Below, piece by piece: positions 41,079 through 50,402 of a stretch of DNA of 64,000 nt (positions within the stretch are counted from its first letter, which is position 1; each line of letters opens with the position of its first letter). Source of the stretch: UBA6168 sp964423205 (GTDB lineage Bacteria; Bacteroidota; Bacteroidia; Chitinophagales; Saprospiraceae); assembly GCA_964423205.1 (NCBI GenBank), contig CAYRDX010000019.1:4626-68625 (forward strand). The letters run 5' to 3'. The position numbers were made by a program, and so were the translations under genes. Below the pieces are notes generated by a model, which saw only the letters and a list, made by a program, of their open reading frames with translations, made no database searches and had not been told where the DNA came from.

Positions 41079-41534
41079 TTATTCTTCGCTGTAATTTTCA
41101 GTCGATTGGTCGTATTCAACAGGTGAATTAAAGCAATATGAAAGCAAATCGTGGCTGGTAACGATACCCATAAGTTTGCCTTCTTCAACTACAGGCAGTG
41201 CATGGAATTGGTTGGCGAGGAAAATATCGGCAGCAAGTCCGATTGAGTCATCCGGCTCAACGTTAACCGGGTATTCTGTCATTATATCCTTAGCTTTTAG
41301 TTGGTCATAGGTTGCCAAATTTTGATCCAATCCTCTTTTGGATAAAACATATCCAACCTTATAATAATCCTCCCTGCTAATGATACCTTTCAACATTCCG
41401 GATTCACCTACCACTGGCAGATGGTGGAAATCGTTGCTTTCAAAAATGCTCTTTATGTATTTCAGGGAAGCCTCTGGTGCAACTGTAATCAGTTCAGAAG
41501 TCATGATATGGTGGATGGCAAGGTTTGGATTCAT
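41079..41534 (-). CDS. CBS-domain pair protein
   Basis: A 151-residue protein consisting of two CBS domains. The first covers about 8-60 (HIMTSELITVAPEASLKYIK, HHLPVVGESGMLKGIISRED) and the second about 80-135 (DIMTEYPVNVEPDDSIGLAA, FHALPVVEEGKLMGIVTSHD). CBS pairs bind adenosine nucleotides such as AMP or ATP and act as energy-state sensors. There is no attached enzyme or channel. It converges with the universal stress protein gene, 41 bases apart, and both may belong to a stress response. Confidence 0.9.
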   Translation of the reverse strand: MNPNLAIHHIMTSELITVAPEASLKYIKSIFESNDFHHLPVVGESGMLKGIISREDYYKVGYVLSKRGLDQNLATYDQLKAKDIMTEYPVNVEPDDSIGLAADIFLANQFHALPVVEEGKLMGIVTSHDLLSYCFNSPVEYDQSTENYSEE

Positions 41535-41563
41535 GTTTTCAGCTAATTAGGTTATTGATTTGA

Positions 41564-41651
41564 CTTAAAAATACCTTCTCAAAATTGGCACTTAAGTGAC
41601 TCATATCATTGAGAGCTGTGATTTCAATCAAATTAAGTCTTTGAAACTTAA
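41564..41651. promoter_or_regulatory. Cluster of ACTTAA half-sites between the CBS gene and trxB
   Basis: ACTTAA or its complement occurs at 41564-41569, within the palindrome CACTTAAGTG at 41589-41598, and as an inverted pair TTAAGT (41633-41638) / ACTTAA (41646-41651) with a 7-base spacer. Such a cluster within 88 bases of a divergent intergenic region looks like multiple sites for one regulator. Confidence 0.35.
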
Positions 41652-41745
41652 CTTGTCTAATCTTTTTAAAATTTGCGTTGTTTAGTCAAGCATTAAAAAA
41701 GAAACAACAGTTAATAATGTAAAACCTGGTGAACTAAAAGGCCTC

Positions 41746-41753
41746 TATTTTTG
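41746..41753 (+). promoter_or_regulatory. -7 promoter box for trxB
   Basis: TATTTTTG matches TAnnTTTG and lies 30 bases before the trxB start. The -33 region at the right spacing reads CCTGG rather than TTG, so the promoter is only half supported. Confidence 0.4.
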
Positions 41754-41783
41754 CCTTAGCCTACCACCAAAAATAGTAATAAA

Positions 41784-42731
41784 ATGACCAATATCAAACC
41801 ACTCAAAAGTCTAATAATTGGCTCTGGCCCTGCAGGCTATACTGCAGCGATTTATGCTGCCAGAGCTGGAATGGAGCCCATCCTTTTTACGGGTCCAGAG
41901 CCAGGAGGACAATTGATTACCACCAATGAAGTTGAAAATTATCCCGGATATCCTAACGGAATCATGGGCCCTGAAATGATGGAAGAATTCAGGCAACAGG
42001 CAGAACGCTTTGGCACAAAAGTTATTTATGAGAAAATTTCAAAAGTAGATTTCAAAACAGGCAAAAACTATCACACTGTGTGGACTGAAAGCGGAGAGGC
42101 GTATAACGCACACACTATTATTATTTCAACAGGTGCCTCCGCCAAATATCTTGGCCTACCCAGTGAAAAAACATTTATGAATAAAGGCGTGAGTGCCTGT
42201 GCAGTTTGTGACGGATTCTTCTATCGCGGAATGGAGGTAGCTGTTGTTGGAGGCGGTGACACAGCAGCAGAAGAAGCAACTTACCTCGCCAAACTTTGTC
42301 CCAAAGTTCATTTGCTCGTACGCAGGGATGAATTAAGAGCTTCCAAAATAATGCAGCAAAGGGTGTTCAAATCTCCAAACATAGAAGTTCATTGGCACAC
42401 CGAGACCGATGAGGTTTTGGGTGATGACAAAGTGACAGGAGTCCGGGTTTTCAATAACCAAACCGGAGAAAAACAAGTGATACCAGTTAAAGGATTCTTT
42501 GTTGCAATTGGCCACAAGCCCAATACTGATATCTTCAAAGGATTTCTGGATATGGATGAAACGGGCTACCTGATTGCCAAACCAGGCACCTCACATTCCA
42601 ACATTCCAGGTGTTTTTGTGAGTGGAGATGCTCAGGACAAAGTTTACAGACAGGCGGTCACAGCCGCAGGCAGTGGCTGTATGGCAGCCTTAGATGCCGA
42701 AAGGTATCTTGTTGAAATGGATATTGAATAG
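41784..42731 (+). CDS. trxB: Thioredoxin-disulfide reductase
   Basis: A 315-residue low-molecular-weight thioredoxin reductase. FAD binding is shown by IIGSGPAGYTAAIYAARAG at about 11-29. The redox-active pair is CAVC in SACAVCDGFF near 137-140. The NADPH motif is VVGGGDTAAEEA around 151. The C-terminal FAD segment is GVFVSGDAQD. It keeps thioredoxin reduced in the cytoplasm. It is monocistronic by position, with an ACTTAA cluster and a TAnnTTTG box upstream. Confidence 0.95.
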   Translation: MTNIKPLKSLIIGSGPAGYTAAIYAARAGMEPILFTGPEPGGQLITTNEVENYPGYPNGIMGPEMMEEFRQQAERFGTKVIYEKISKVDFKTGKNYHTVWTESGEAYNAHTIIISTGASAKYLGLPSEKTFMNKGVSACAVCDGFFYRGMEVAVVGGGDTAAEEATYLAKLCPKVHLLVRRDELRASKIMQQRVFKSPNIEVHWHTETDEVLGDDKVTGVRVFNNQTGEKQVIPVKGFFVAIGHKPNTDIFKGFLDMDETGYLIAKPGTSHSNIPGVFVSGDAQDKVYRQAVTAAGSGCMAALDAERYLVEMDIE

Positions 42732-42786
42732 TTTAGATAAAAAGGTGACTGGGTCAGGTGCCTCAACAATGCCTTAATCCAGTCAT

Positions 42787-44439
42787 TCAGTCCCTCACAA
42801 AAAGGTCTGCGAATTTAAAAGCCTTCCCATCGAAAAGTCCCAAATCACTAAGTTTAAGTTCGGGGATAACCAGCAAGGCCATAAACGAAAGCGTCATAAA
42901 TGGCGCTTTCATTGAGCAACCAAGTTTGTCCTTCACAAATTTGTCGATTTCACTATAAGAAGCACCCACTGAATATCCATCTGCATCACTCATGATGCCA
43001 GCAACAGGAAGTGGAAGCACTTTATGATGACCATTTCCGTCAACAGCGCTAATTCCTCCTTTATTTTCAATGATTAAATTAACTGCCTGGCAGATCGAAT
43101 CATCGTCAACCCCAACCACCAAAATGTTGTGGCTGTCATGGCCTACGCAGGATGCCAAGGCTCCCGTTTTCAAGTTGAAGTTGCTAATAAATGCAATTGA
43201 TGGCTGAGTATTGGAGTAACGGTTGACAACACAAAATTTCAAGACATCTTTCTCAAGGTCAGAGACGACTGTTTTATCGACAACTTTTGCTGGTGCTATT
43301 TTGTAGCCAGTAACAATTTGCCCTTCTAATGCCTGTATAACTTTCATTTTGAGGTCTGATCCCTGCAAATGCCAATTTGGAATAGTACAAATGAAATCTG
43401 ACGGTTTTTTTTGCGATGTATTAAAATGGTTCACCGGTTCACAGTCGGCTTTAGCAATAAGTGTTTTCCCTTTTTCAGCAACCAATTTTCCTCCAATCCA
43501 AGTTTGGTCAATACTGAAGTTTGCAAGGTCCCGTGTAATGATAAAGTCTGCGGGGTCTCCGGGCCTCAGCAACCCAACCGGAAGATTGTAATGAAGAACC
43601 GGATTCAAACAAGCCGCCCTCAGCACGTCAAATACTTCACAACCTTTTGCTATAGCCCGTGCTACCAAAGAATTGATGTGCCCAACCGCTAAGTCATCAG
43701 GATGTTTGTCATCACTGCAAAACATAATTTGATCCGGGAATTCATCCAGCAATGGGATAAGCACATCAAAGTTGCGGGCTGCACTACCCTCCCGTATCAG
43801 GATTTTTACTCCAAGACGGGCTTTTTCCAACCCTTCTTCATAGGAAAAACATTCGTGATCGGTTGTAATTCCGGCGCCAAAGTATTTTTCCGCATCAGGC
43901 CCGGTTACACCAGGAGCATGTCCATCAATAGGTTTTCCTTTGACTTTTGCAAAGCTCAATTTCCTTAAAACTTCCGGATCATCGAAAATAACTCCGGGAT
44001 AATTCATCATTTCTGCCAGATAATAAATACGGTCATCATTTAACAATTCCCGAACTCCTTCGGAATCGATGACGGCTCCAGCAGTTTCAAAAGTGGTGGC
44101 AGGCACACAGGACGGCGCCCCAAAATGAAATTTAAATGGAGACTGAGCAGCGTTTTCGAGCATAAAATAGACACCGTCCTTTCCCAACACATTGGCTATT
44201 TCATGAGGATCTGACACTGTGGCAACTGTTCCGTGAGTTACCGCCATCCTGGCAAATTCAGTAGGAACCAGCATGGAGCTTTCAATATGTACATGAGCAT
44301 CAACAAACCCGGGAAGAATGTAGTCCAGACTGCTCCCCTCCAGTTTTTGAACATCATTAATAATACCGTTTTCAATAGTTACCTCTGCGAAATAAACCCG
44401 GCGCTGAGGCAGGTCCATCAAATTTGCTCTTATTTTCAT
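42787..44439 (-). CDS. ade: Adenine deaminase
   Basis: A 550-residue amidohydrolase that converts adenine to hypoxanthine and ammonia in purine salvage. Metal-binding histidines appear in the GFVDAHVHIESSML motif near residue 50, with VTHGTVATVSDPHEIANV shortly after. DGHAPGVTG and GITTDHECFS follow in the middle domain. The C-terminal domain (about 370-550) has GHDSHNILVVGVDD, a signature of the Ade family. Length matches bacterial Ade. It converges with trxB. Confidence 0.94.
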   Translation of the reverse strand: MKIRANLMDLPQRRVYFAEVTIENGIINDVQKLEGSSLDYILPGFVDAHVHIESSMLVPTEFARMAVTHGTVATVSDPHEIANVLGKDGVYFMLENAAQSPFKFHFGAPSCVPATTFETAGAVIDSEGVRELLNDDRIYYLAEMMNYPGVIFDDPEVLRKLSFAKVKGKPIDGHAPGVTGPDAEKYFGAGITTDHECFSYEEGLEKARLGVKILIREGSAARNFDVLIPLLDEFPDQIMFCSDDKHPDDLAVGHINSLVARAIAKGCEVFDVLRAACLNPVLHYNLPVGLLRPGDPADFIITRDLANFSIDQTWIGGKLVAEKGKTLIAKADCEPVNHFNTSQKKPSDFICTIPNWHLQGSDLKMKVIQALEGQIVTGYKIAPAKVVDKTVVSDLEKDVLKFCVVNRYSNTQPSIAFISNFNLKTGALASCVGHDSHNILVVGVDDDSICQAVNLIIENKGGISAVDGNGHHKVLPLPVAGIMSDADGYSVGASYSEIDKFVKDKLGCSMKAPFMTLSFMALLVIPELKLSDLGLFDGKAFKFADLFVRD

Positions 44440-44657
44440 TTGACTGTTTTGCCTTAAAGATAGTGAGTACCTCTTTTATCCAAAAAATTAATCTAATATC
44501 TGATTAAGCGATGGAAAAGAGGTTCCATGAAGCACGGAATTCTGTGTTTTTTATTAAACAAATAAAACCATATTGTTTTCTAAGAGTAAACACATTGCTA
44601 TATTGCCATCCAATTTGTGTTAAATGTAGTCTGGCTCACGATAAAATCTCAATCTTT

Positions 44658-46004
44658 ATGACCCCGCTTCAAATAACTCTTGTTTTTCTGGTTCTTGGTT
44701 TCTTAATAGGTTACATGGTAGCCTGGTTAATAGCCAAATTGAAATTCAATCAACATTTCATAAGAAAGGACGAGGTAGATAAACATTATGTTCATCGCAG
44801 CTTGTATGAAGAATTACAGGCCTCCCACCAAGCCCTTTTAGAGGATGGATTGCGAAAAGACCAAACCAGAATTGACCTGGAAAAGAATCTGACCGCTCTG
44901 GAAAGCGACATGAAACACCTTAATGAAAAAATGAAACAATGGGCTGAGGAATTTGAATTGCAGAGAAAAGCAGCGCGTACAGAGTTTGAAAACGTAGCCA
45001 ATAAACTGCTCCAGGAGAAAGCAGAATCATTTACTCAAAAAAATGAGAAAAAAATAAACGATTTGTTGCAACCTCTCCATCAAAAAATAAGGGAGTTTGG
45101 TCAAGACATCAAATCACACTTTTCAGATGAGGCAAAAGACATAGTATCCTTGAAAAAGGAAATCGAAAACCTTCGGGACATGAATACCAAAATCAGTCAC
45201 GATGCCCAAAATCTTGCAGCGGCACTGAAAGGAGACTCTAAAATTCAGGGAGATTGGGGAGAATTCCAGCTAGAACTGGTGCTCGAAAAATCAGGACTGG
45301 TTAGAGACACGCATTACCAGGTGCAACCCTCATTTAAAGATGCCAATGGACATGACAAGCGCCCGGACTTCATTGTCAATTTACCAGAAGAGAGACAATT
45401 GATTCTGGATAGCAAAGTTTCGCTGAAATCTTATGAAGCCTACTTCAATTGCGACGAAGACGCTAAGAAAGAAAAAATGTTGAAACTACACGTTGAAAGT
45501 CTTCGCTCTCATATCAAAGACCTCAGCAACAAGAATTATCCTCAGCTTTATCAGATCAACTCTCCAGATTATGTGCTGATGTATGTCCCAATAGAGCCTG
45601 CATTATGGTCGGCTCTTCACATAGATACCAAGCTCTATTTAGAAGCATTGGATAAGAACATCATACTCGTAACCACTTCAACCCTATTGGCCATTCTGCG
45701 AACCGTGGCCTTTACATGGCAACAAGACCGGCAAAGTAAAAACGTACAGGAGATTGCTCGTCAAAGCGGAATGCTTTACGACAAGTTTGTGGCTTTCATT
45801 GAAGATCTCCGCGAAATAGGTGCAAGGTTGATTCAAGCACAAAATGCATTTAACAGTGCCATGAACAAGATTTCTGATTCCAAAAAGTATGGCGATACGC
45901 TGGTTGGCAGAGCGGAAAGAATCCGGGAATTGGGTGCCAAAACCACCAAATCACTTCCTCAGGAATTGCTTCAACTCGGTGAGGAAGAATATGGCAATTC
46001 CTGA
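44658..46004 (+). CDS. rmuC: DNA recombination protein RmuC homologue
   Basis: A 448-residue protein from the start at 44658 (MTPLQITLVFLVLGFLIGYM). The longer open frame back to 44511 precedes the membrane segment with unlikely residues. One N-terminal membrane helix is followed by a long coiled coil (about 40-185) and the RmuC nuclease-like domain (about 195-400). The domain is recognised by QGDWGEFQLELVLEKSGL, DKRPDFIVNLPEERQLILDS and YVLMYVPIEPALWSAL. RmuC limits inversions at short inverted repeats in E. coli. No operon partner is evident. Confidence 0.93.
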   Translation: MTPLQITLVFLVLGFLIGYMVAWLIAKLKFNQHFIRKDEVDKHYVHRSLYEELQASHQALLEDGLRKDQTRIDLEKNLTALESDMKHLNEKMKQWAEEFELQRKAARTEFENVANKLLQEKAESFTQKNEKKINDLLQPLHQKIREFGQDIKSHFSDEAKDIVSLKKEIENLRDMNTKISHDAQNLAAALKGDSKIQGDWGEFQLELVLEKSGLVRDTHYQVQPSFKDANGHDKRPDFIVNLPEERQLILDSKVSLKSYEAYFNCDEDAKKEKMLKLHVESLRSHIKDLSNKNYPQLYQINSPDYVLMYVPIEPALWSALHIDTKLYLEALDKNIILVTTSTLLAILRTVAFTWQQDRQSKNVQEIARQSGMLYDKFVAFIEDLREIGARLIQAQNAFNSAMNKISDSKKYGDTLVGRAERIRELGAKTTKSLPQELLQLGEEEYGNS

Positions 46005-46185
46005 TTACAAAACGATTTAATCGTATTCCTTATGCTTAAATGACGGCCATTCAGTGCATTTATCTCCTCTGTTGTACACATTTTTCTCTTCAAAAAGACT
46101 CTTTTGGCTTCGTATTTGTAATATTTTATATGTGTTCCACCATCTGTGGAAATTAGCAAGTAATAATCCACAAACGAGTTTATAC

Positions 46186-47118
46186 ATGAAGAGGATCAGC
46201 GTTTTTGTAGTACTGGTATTTTTAGGTTCTCCTCTCTTTGCTCAGTATTTTGAAATTGGGTCTTATGCTGGCGTATCCAATTACAGTGGTGAACTGAGCG
46301 AAAACAAGATCGCCATGCAGGAATTCAACCCTATGTTGGGCGTTTATGGCAAATTCAACGCAACGCCCCTATTGTCTCTTAAAGCTTCCATTTCCAAAGG
46401 CGGTATCAGTGGCAACGATAAGAATGCCCAGTCGACAGCTATTAGAAACAGAAACCTGAATTTCAGAAGTGATGTGGTTGAATTTGCACTAACCAGTGAG
46501 GTTAATTTATCACCTTTCAACATTCGGGAAAACAAGACCGGTGTTCCATACTTCTTCTCCGGAATTGCAATAACTCATTTCAACCCAGAAGCACAAATGC
46601 GAGGCTCCTGGTATGAATTGCAGCCATTGAGAACTGAAGGCAACAAATATTCGCGAACGACATTGGCCGTTCCATTCGGATTGGGAATGAAATTTAACCT
46701 GACCTACAAACTTAACTTTGGATTTGAAGTTGGCGCACGGATGTCATTCAGTGATTATCTGGATGATGTGAGTGGAACCTATCCTGATATACTTGGACTG
46801 AGGCTGACGAATCCTGAGACTGCCGTATTTGCATACAGAACCCCTGAGGTAACTGGCACATTTGGTCAAAATCCGGTTGGTCTTGACAGAGGTAACTCTG
46901 AAAATAATGATTGGTACTTATTTGGTGGAGTGACGGTTTCAGTAAATCTGACCGACAAATACGGATTGGACTTTGATCCACAATACAGCTTATTTAAGGA
47001 CACCTGGAAAAAGTCCAATAAAAAACTACCAAAGAAGAAAATGACCCTTGGGGAGAGAATTAAAAAAATGGTAAGAAGAAATCAAATGACCCCACAAGTC
47101 AAGAAAATAATGAAATAA
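46186..47118 (+). CDS. Outer-membrane protein of the DUF6089 type
   Basis: A 310-residue exported protein from the start at 46186 (MKRISVFVVLVFLGSPLFAQ), with a clear signal peptide. The mature part begins YFEIGSYAGVSNYSGEL, typical of DUF6089 barrels of Bacteroidota. It has beta-strand periodicity (LAVPFGLGMKFNLTYKLNFGF, YLFGGVTVSVNLTDKYGLDF) and ends in a basic tail KKLPKKKMTLGERIKKMVRR. The function is unknown; proteins of this type are predicted structural outer-membrane components. A rho-independent terminator follows 22 bases after the stop. Confidence 0.85.
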   Translation: MKRISVFVVLVFLGSPLFAQYFEIGSYAGVSNYSGELSENKIAMQEFNPMLGVYGKFNATPLLSLKASISKGGISGNDKNAQSTAIRNRNLNFRSDVVEFALTSEVNLSPFNIRENKTGVPYFFSGIAITHFNPEAQMRGSWYELQPLRTEGNKYSRTTLAVPFGLGMKFNLTYKLNFGFEVGARMSFSDYLDDVSGTYPDILGLRLTNPETAVFAYRTPEVTGTFGQNPVGLDRGNSENNDWYLFGGVTVSVNLTDKYGLDFDPQYSLFKDTWKKSNKKLPKKKMTLGERIKKMVRRNQMTPQVKKIMK

Positions 47119-47140
47119 GACAACTTCAAGCCTTTCAAGG

Positions 47141-47167
47141 AGGAGGTGCCGTTAGGTACCTCCTTTT
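47141..47167 (+). terminator. Terminator of the DUF6089 gene
   Basis: GGAGGTGCC (47142-47150) pairs with GGTACCTCC (47155-47163) including one G-U, around a GTTA loop, followed by TTTT. Confidence 0.8.
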
Positions 47168-47172
47168 AAGTT

Positions 47173-47626
47173 TCAGCACGCTCCAAATCTCTCGGCCAAT
47201 ACAGTTTTCCTGAATTCAAATATGACAAGCACTTTTTGCCTTATCCAAGTGTATGGAGCAATGTTCCCAAAACCCCGAAGGGAAGTTTATAATCAACAAT
47301 ATCAGTCATTTCAACCCCAACTTCTATTTCACGAAAATGGTGTTGATGATGCCAAATTGCATATGGACCCACCCTTTGTTCATCAATAAAATACCTCTTG
47401 TGCTGAATGTGTGTAATTTCAGTAACCCACCGTAATGGGATAACCAAAACAGGCCTGACAAAATACTCTATGAAAATCCGTTGATACATTTCTGAAGGAA
47501 GTTCAGTTCTGGGTACGAGATTTAATTCCTTTGGTGTATTGCAGCCAGATTAGAAGGATTAGAAAAAAAATCGTATGCTGCATCCAGGGAAATAGGTAGT
47601 TTTTGAGTAGTTACAAGTCGATGCAT
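47173..47626 (-). pseudogene. SRPBCC (polyketide cyclase-like) gene with two frameshifts
   Basis: Reading the minus strand from ATG at 47626 gives MHRLVTTQKLPISLDAAYDF, then FSNPSNLAAI. Around 47553-47562 the frame must shift by one base to continue as TPKELNLVPRTELPSE. The middle part (VIPLRWVTEITHIQHKRYFI, GPYAIWHHQHHF, VDYKLPFGVLG) is clearly an SRPBCC-fold protein. Near 47244-47250 a second shift is needed to read WIRQKVLVIFEFRKTVLAER and reach the TGA at 47173-47175. Reassembled length is about 151 residues, normal for the family. Only an 82-residue middle part is open as it stands. Either the gene is decaying or two single-base sequence errors occurred. Confidence 0.85.
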
Positions 47627-47643
47627 TCTGTTTAAAATTAGGG

Positions 47644-48060
47644 TTATTTACAATTCTCGAGGGCAGTTCTAACCATGTCGTGCTTTACAATTTCGTAATC
47701 GTTGCCCCAGGCAGTGTTGATGTAGTTGATAATGTTGGTTATTTCAAAATCAGTTAGTTGGGTGTTCGGTAGCATCTCGCCCCTGTAGGTCCACCCGTTT
47801 ACAACTACTTCTCCTTTCATACCTTTTCTGATGATGCAGGGTAGCTTATCCACATTATCCCGGACATAATCTGCACCTGCCAATGGGGGAATCACGCCTA
47901 CGAGACCCGTCCCGTCGTCCATATGGCAATTTGCACAGAAATTTTTATACAGAATCCTTCCATGCTCGTACACCTCGCCCTGACAGGATACCTGCGTATA
48001 CACTAAAAGAACTATCAGAATAAAACTGAAAAAGAGTAATAACGGGGTCCTATTTTTCAT
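47644..48060 (-). CDS. Monoheme c-type cytochrome adjacent to Sco
   Basis: A 138-residue exported or membrane-anchored cytochrome c. An N-terminal hydrophobic segment (LLLFFSFILIVLLVYTQVSC) with a possible lipobox Cys26 is followed by heme motif CANCH at 42-46. A distal Met is likely in YRGEMLPNTQLTD. The C-terminal helix TDFEITNIINYINTAWGN is typical of class I cytochromes. Two further cysteines (Cys84, Cys137) could form a disulfide. It overlaps the Sco gene end by 11 bases, so the two are translationally coupled. A role in copper-linked electron transfer is likely. Confidence 0.88.
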   Translation of the reverse strand: MKNRTPLLLFFSFILIVLLVYTQVSCQGEVYEHGRILYKNFCANCHMDDGTGLVGVIPPLAGADYVRDNVDKLPCIIRKGMKGEVVVNGWTYRGEMLPNTQLTDFEITNIINYINTAWGNDYEIVKHDMVRTALENCK

Positions 48061-48664
48061 TCAGCAACTTCTCTATGTCCTTGATAAAACGAATAACATC
48101 TTTCTCATCAGTACCATCGCAGTAAGACCGGATATGCCTATTCTTGTCGACCAGAATCAAGCGGCCGCTATGGTCGAAGCCACCCGGTGCTTCCGGATCC
48201 TCCATAGCTATGCTGAAATAATCATCCGCTATAGCGTAAATGATGTCTTTTTCCCCAGTGACGAAATGCCATTTAGGCGCTGAAACTCCAAGATTATAGG
48301 CATAGTTTTTCAAAGCTCCCACAGTATCACGTTTCGGGTCAATTGAATGTGCGAGTAGCGACAACCTGTCATCGTTTTGAAAATGGTCATGCAACATCAG
48401 CATGGACTTTGTCAGTTTAGGACAGATGGTCGGACATGAAATAAAGAAGAAATCAGCTACATACGCTTTTCCCTCAAAAGTGGCATTGGTAACAATTTGA
48501 CTGTCCTGGTTTATAAATGAAAAATCCGGAATGGTGTGATAAACTGTATCTCCGTCCACAAAGTCCCGCTCCCCGAGTATTGGAAGTGTTTTGGAGGAAT
48601 ATTGACATGAAAAAAACAGAACCAGAATTGGGAGAACCATGAGACCAGGTATGTTCTTTTTCAT
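48050..48664 (-). CDS. SCO1/SenC family copper chaperone lipoprotein
   Basis: A 204-residue thioredoxin-fold lipoprotein (lipobox Cys20 in VLFFSC). The copper-binding Cys-x3-Cys is Cys77 and Cys81 in ISCPTICPKLTKSM, and the partner histidine is in GGFDHSGRLILVD. Sco proteins deliver copper to, or reduce, the CuA site of heme-copper oxidases and sometimes NosZ. Both kinds of target are encoded in this window, but about 10 kb away. It is followed and overlapped by the cytochrome c gene. Confidence 0.92.
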   Translation of the reverse strand: MKKNIPGLMVLPILVLFFSCQYSSKTLPILGERDFVDGDTVYHTIPDFSFINQDSQIVTNATFEGKAYVADFFFISCPTICPKLTKSMLMLHDHFQNDDRLSLLAHSIDPKRDTVGALKNYAYNLGVSAPKWHFVTGEKDIIYAIADDYFSIAMEDPEAPGGFDHSGRLILVDKNRHIRSYCDGTDEKDVIRFIKDIEKLLNEK

Positions 48665-48724
48665 CTTTAAGTTTGGTTAGAGTTATCAGAGTAAAGATTG
48701 AACAGGTGCCTAACACCAAAAAGG

Positions 48725-49195
48725 TCAATTAGTTGAATCCTTTTTTGAATTAGACTCCAGGAATTTAGTACCTTTTTCTATGCTGGTCAATATGTTTGAT
48801 TTTACCTGAATGACCTTTTGTTTTTCAGCATCGAGGTAAGCCATAATTTCAAAGTGGGTTTTGCTATCGCGCAATCTTTGTGGCTGCGTAAACTGATTCA
48901 TCCAACTCATCATTCCTTCATCTGCAGCCTCTAATGCGGCAATAATTGCCCCTGCTTCCAAAAGCAATTCCGAAGCAATTACAGTGGTGTCCTGGATTAT
49001 CTCCTTCATTTCCCGTTGAATCCGGTTTACTTCCGACATCCTTGGCATTACTTCATCGTGGATTACCATAATGCTATCTCTGAGCAAATCCTGATTTTTT
49101 TCATCACTTAGTTGTTCAGGGGCACAACCCCGGCTGATAAAAAATGCCATCGCGCTAAGGATTGTTAATCCGGCTAGTATTTTACTTTTCAACAT
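48725..49195 (-). CDS. Predicted lipoprotein, helical, unknown function
   Basis: A 156-residue exported protein with N-terminal hydrophobic segment and a cysteine in SRGCAPEQ that could be lipidated. The rest is strongly helical (EVMPRMSEVNRIQREMKEII, LDAEKQKVIQVKSNILTSIE) with coiled-coil character. Similar proteins occur next to sco/cytochrome genes in other Bacteroidota, which suggests a link to respiratory complex assembly. That link is an impression and not shown by sequence motif. It lies 60 bases upstream of sco on the same strand and 19 bases after a glycosyltransferase start. Confidence 0.75.
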   Translation of the reverse strand: MLKSKILAGLTILSAMAFFISRGCAPEQLSDEKNQDLLRDSIMVIHDEVMPRMSEVNRIQREMKEIIQDTTVIASELLLEAGAIIAALEAADEGMMSWMNQFTQPQRLRDSKTHFEIMAYLDAEKQKVIQVKSNILTSIEKGTKFLESNSKKDSTN

Positions 49196-49214
49196 AGACT
49201 AATAATTTTATCAA

Positions 49215-50402
49215 TCAGGAAATAGCTATTCTTCTGTCTGCCCCGGTTAGGACATTATTCAATGTTTCGACAGCTTTTTCCCAACTGTATTTGTTTTTTA
49301 CGAATTCTAAACCATTTTGACCCATCGACCTACAAAGGTGGTCATCGAGAAGCAGCACTTTTATTTGCTCGGCAAACTCTATTGCTGAATCTGCTATCAA
49401 AATTTCTTCTCCCTGTTTGGCGCCAATAGCTTCATTGACCGAAGTCGTAGTGATACATGGTATTCCCATAGCCATTGCTTCGAGTATCTTATTTTGAAGG
49501 CCAACAGCCAATAGTATTGGAGCTACAAAAATTCTGGCTGATGCATATGAAATTCTGATGTCAGGTACAAAGCCTTGTACTGCCACGCCTTTGCCTTTCA
49601 GATTGAGCACTTCTTTTGCAGGTCTTGCCCCGGCAATCAACACTTTTAATCCAGGCAAACTGCTTTCGAGGGATGGAAGAATCTTTTTCACCAGAAAGCG
49701 GGCTGCTTGTATATTGTTGTAATAGCCAAGATTGCCAATAAATCCAATATCGTATTCCTTTTCTACATCAAAACGGGGTTGGTAATAATCAGTGCTAACT
49801 CCATTCGGTACACAACTAATGCTGGATTTCTGTCCAAATTCCAGATTGGCTTTATCCTGACCTGAAATAATGCAATGGGCTTGAAAGTTTCCGAAAACCG
49901 ATTCTTCAAAAACTGCTACTTTTTGGGCTTCCCAATTCAATAAAAGCCGGATAGGAAAGAGAGATTGAGCTGCCAACTTTTTTGTCCAATGCGAGAAATT
50001 ATCCATATAGTCCAGAGTTTTGTCTTGTTGGATATTTTCAGCATATCGGGCAGTCCTGATTAATTGGAAGTAAACATGGTCTGGGTTCTCCCCTCGCACT
50101 ATTTCATCAAATTGACTGTGCAAGGATGAATCGTAAAAAAGTGCAACCTGAATGGGCATTTTACCAAAAATGGAAACAAAAACTGATTTTATGGTTCCCA
50201 TCAGACTTTGGTGAAGAACATAAATCTTAGAGCAATAACTTTTCAAGTGTTTCCTTTCATCATCCGATATATTGAATCGACTGAGGGCACATAGTACCAA
50301 TTCATGATGCCTTGACAAAAGCCTGATCTGATGAAACAACCTCAATTTGTCACCCTTTTCCAATGGATACGGAAACCTGGATGTGAGCACAAGAATTTTC
50401 AA
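49215..50402 (-). CDS. Glycosyltransferase, family 4 type
   Basis: A 395-residue GT-B glycosyltransferase. The N-terminal VLTSRFPYPLEKGDKLRLFH and the C-terminal nucleotide-sugar site (VAPILLAVGLQNKILEAMAM, GIPCITTTSVNEAIGA) match the Glyco_trans_1/GT4 group. These resemble the XrtA-linked TIGR03087-type transferases. Its ATG overlaps the stop of the upstream glycosyltransferase as ATGA, so the two are co-translated and probably add successive sugars to one polysaccharide or glycolipid. The acceptor is unknown. Confidence 0.9.
   Translation of the reverse strand: MKILVLTSRFPYPLEKGDKLRLFHQIRLLSRHHELVLCALSRFNISDDERKHLKSYCSKIYVLHQSLMGTIKSVFVSIFGKMPIQVALFYDSSLHSQFDEIVRGENPDHVYFQLIRTARYAENIQQDKTLDYMDNFSHWTKKLAAQSLFPIRLLLNWEAQKVAVFEESVFGNFQAHCIISGQDKANLEFGQKSSISCVPNGVSTDYYQPRFDVEKEYDIGFIGNLGYYNNIQAARFLVKKILPSLESSLPGLKVLIAGARPAKEVLNLKGKGVAVQGFVPDIRISYASARIFVAPILLAVGLQNKILEAMAMGIPCITTTSVNEAIGAKQGEEILIADSAIEFAEQIKVLLLDDHLCRSMGQNGLEFVKNKYSWEKAVETLNNVLTGADRRIAIS

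Noticed and set aside
44511..44657. N-terminal extension of RmuC
   Set aside because: The extra 49 residues are Cys-rich and unlike the family. The family begins at the membrane helix after 44658.
47241..47489. 82-residue minus-strand frame as a stand-alone gene
   Set aside because: It is only the middle part of the SRPBCC pseudogene. Homologous sequence continues in other frames on both sides.
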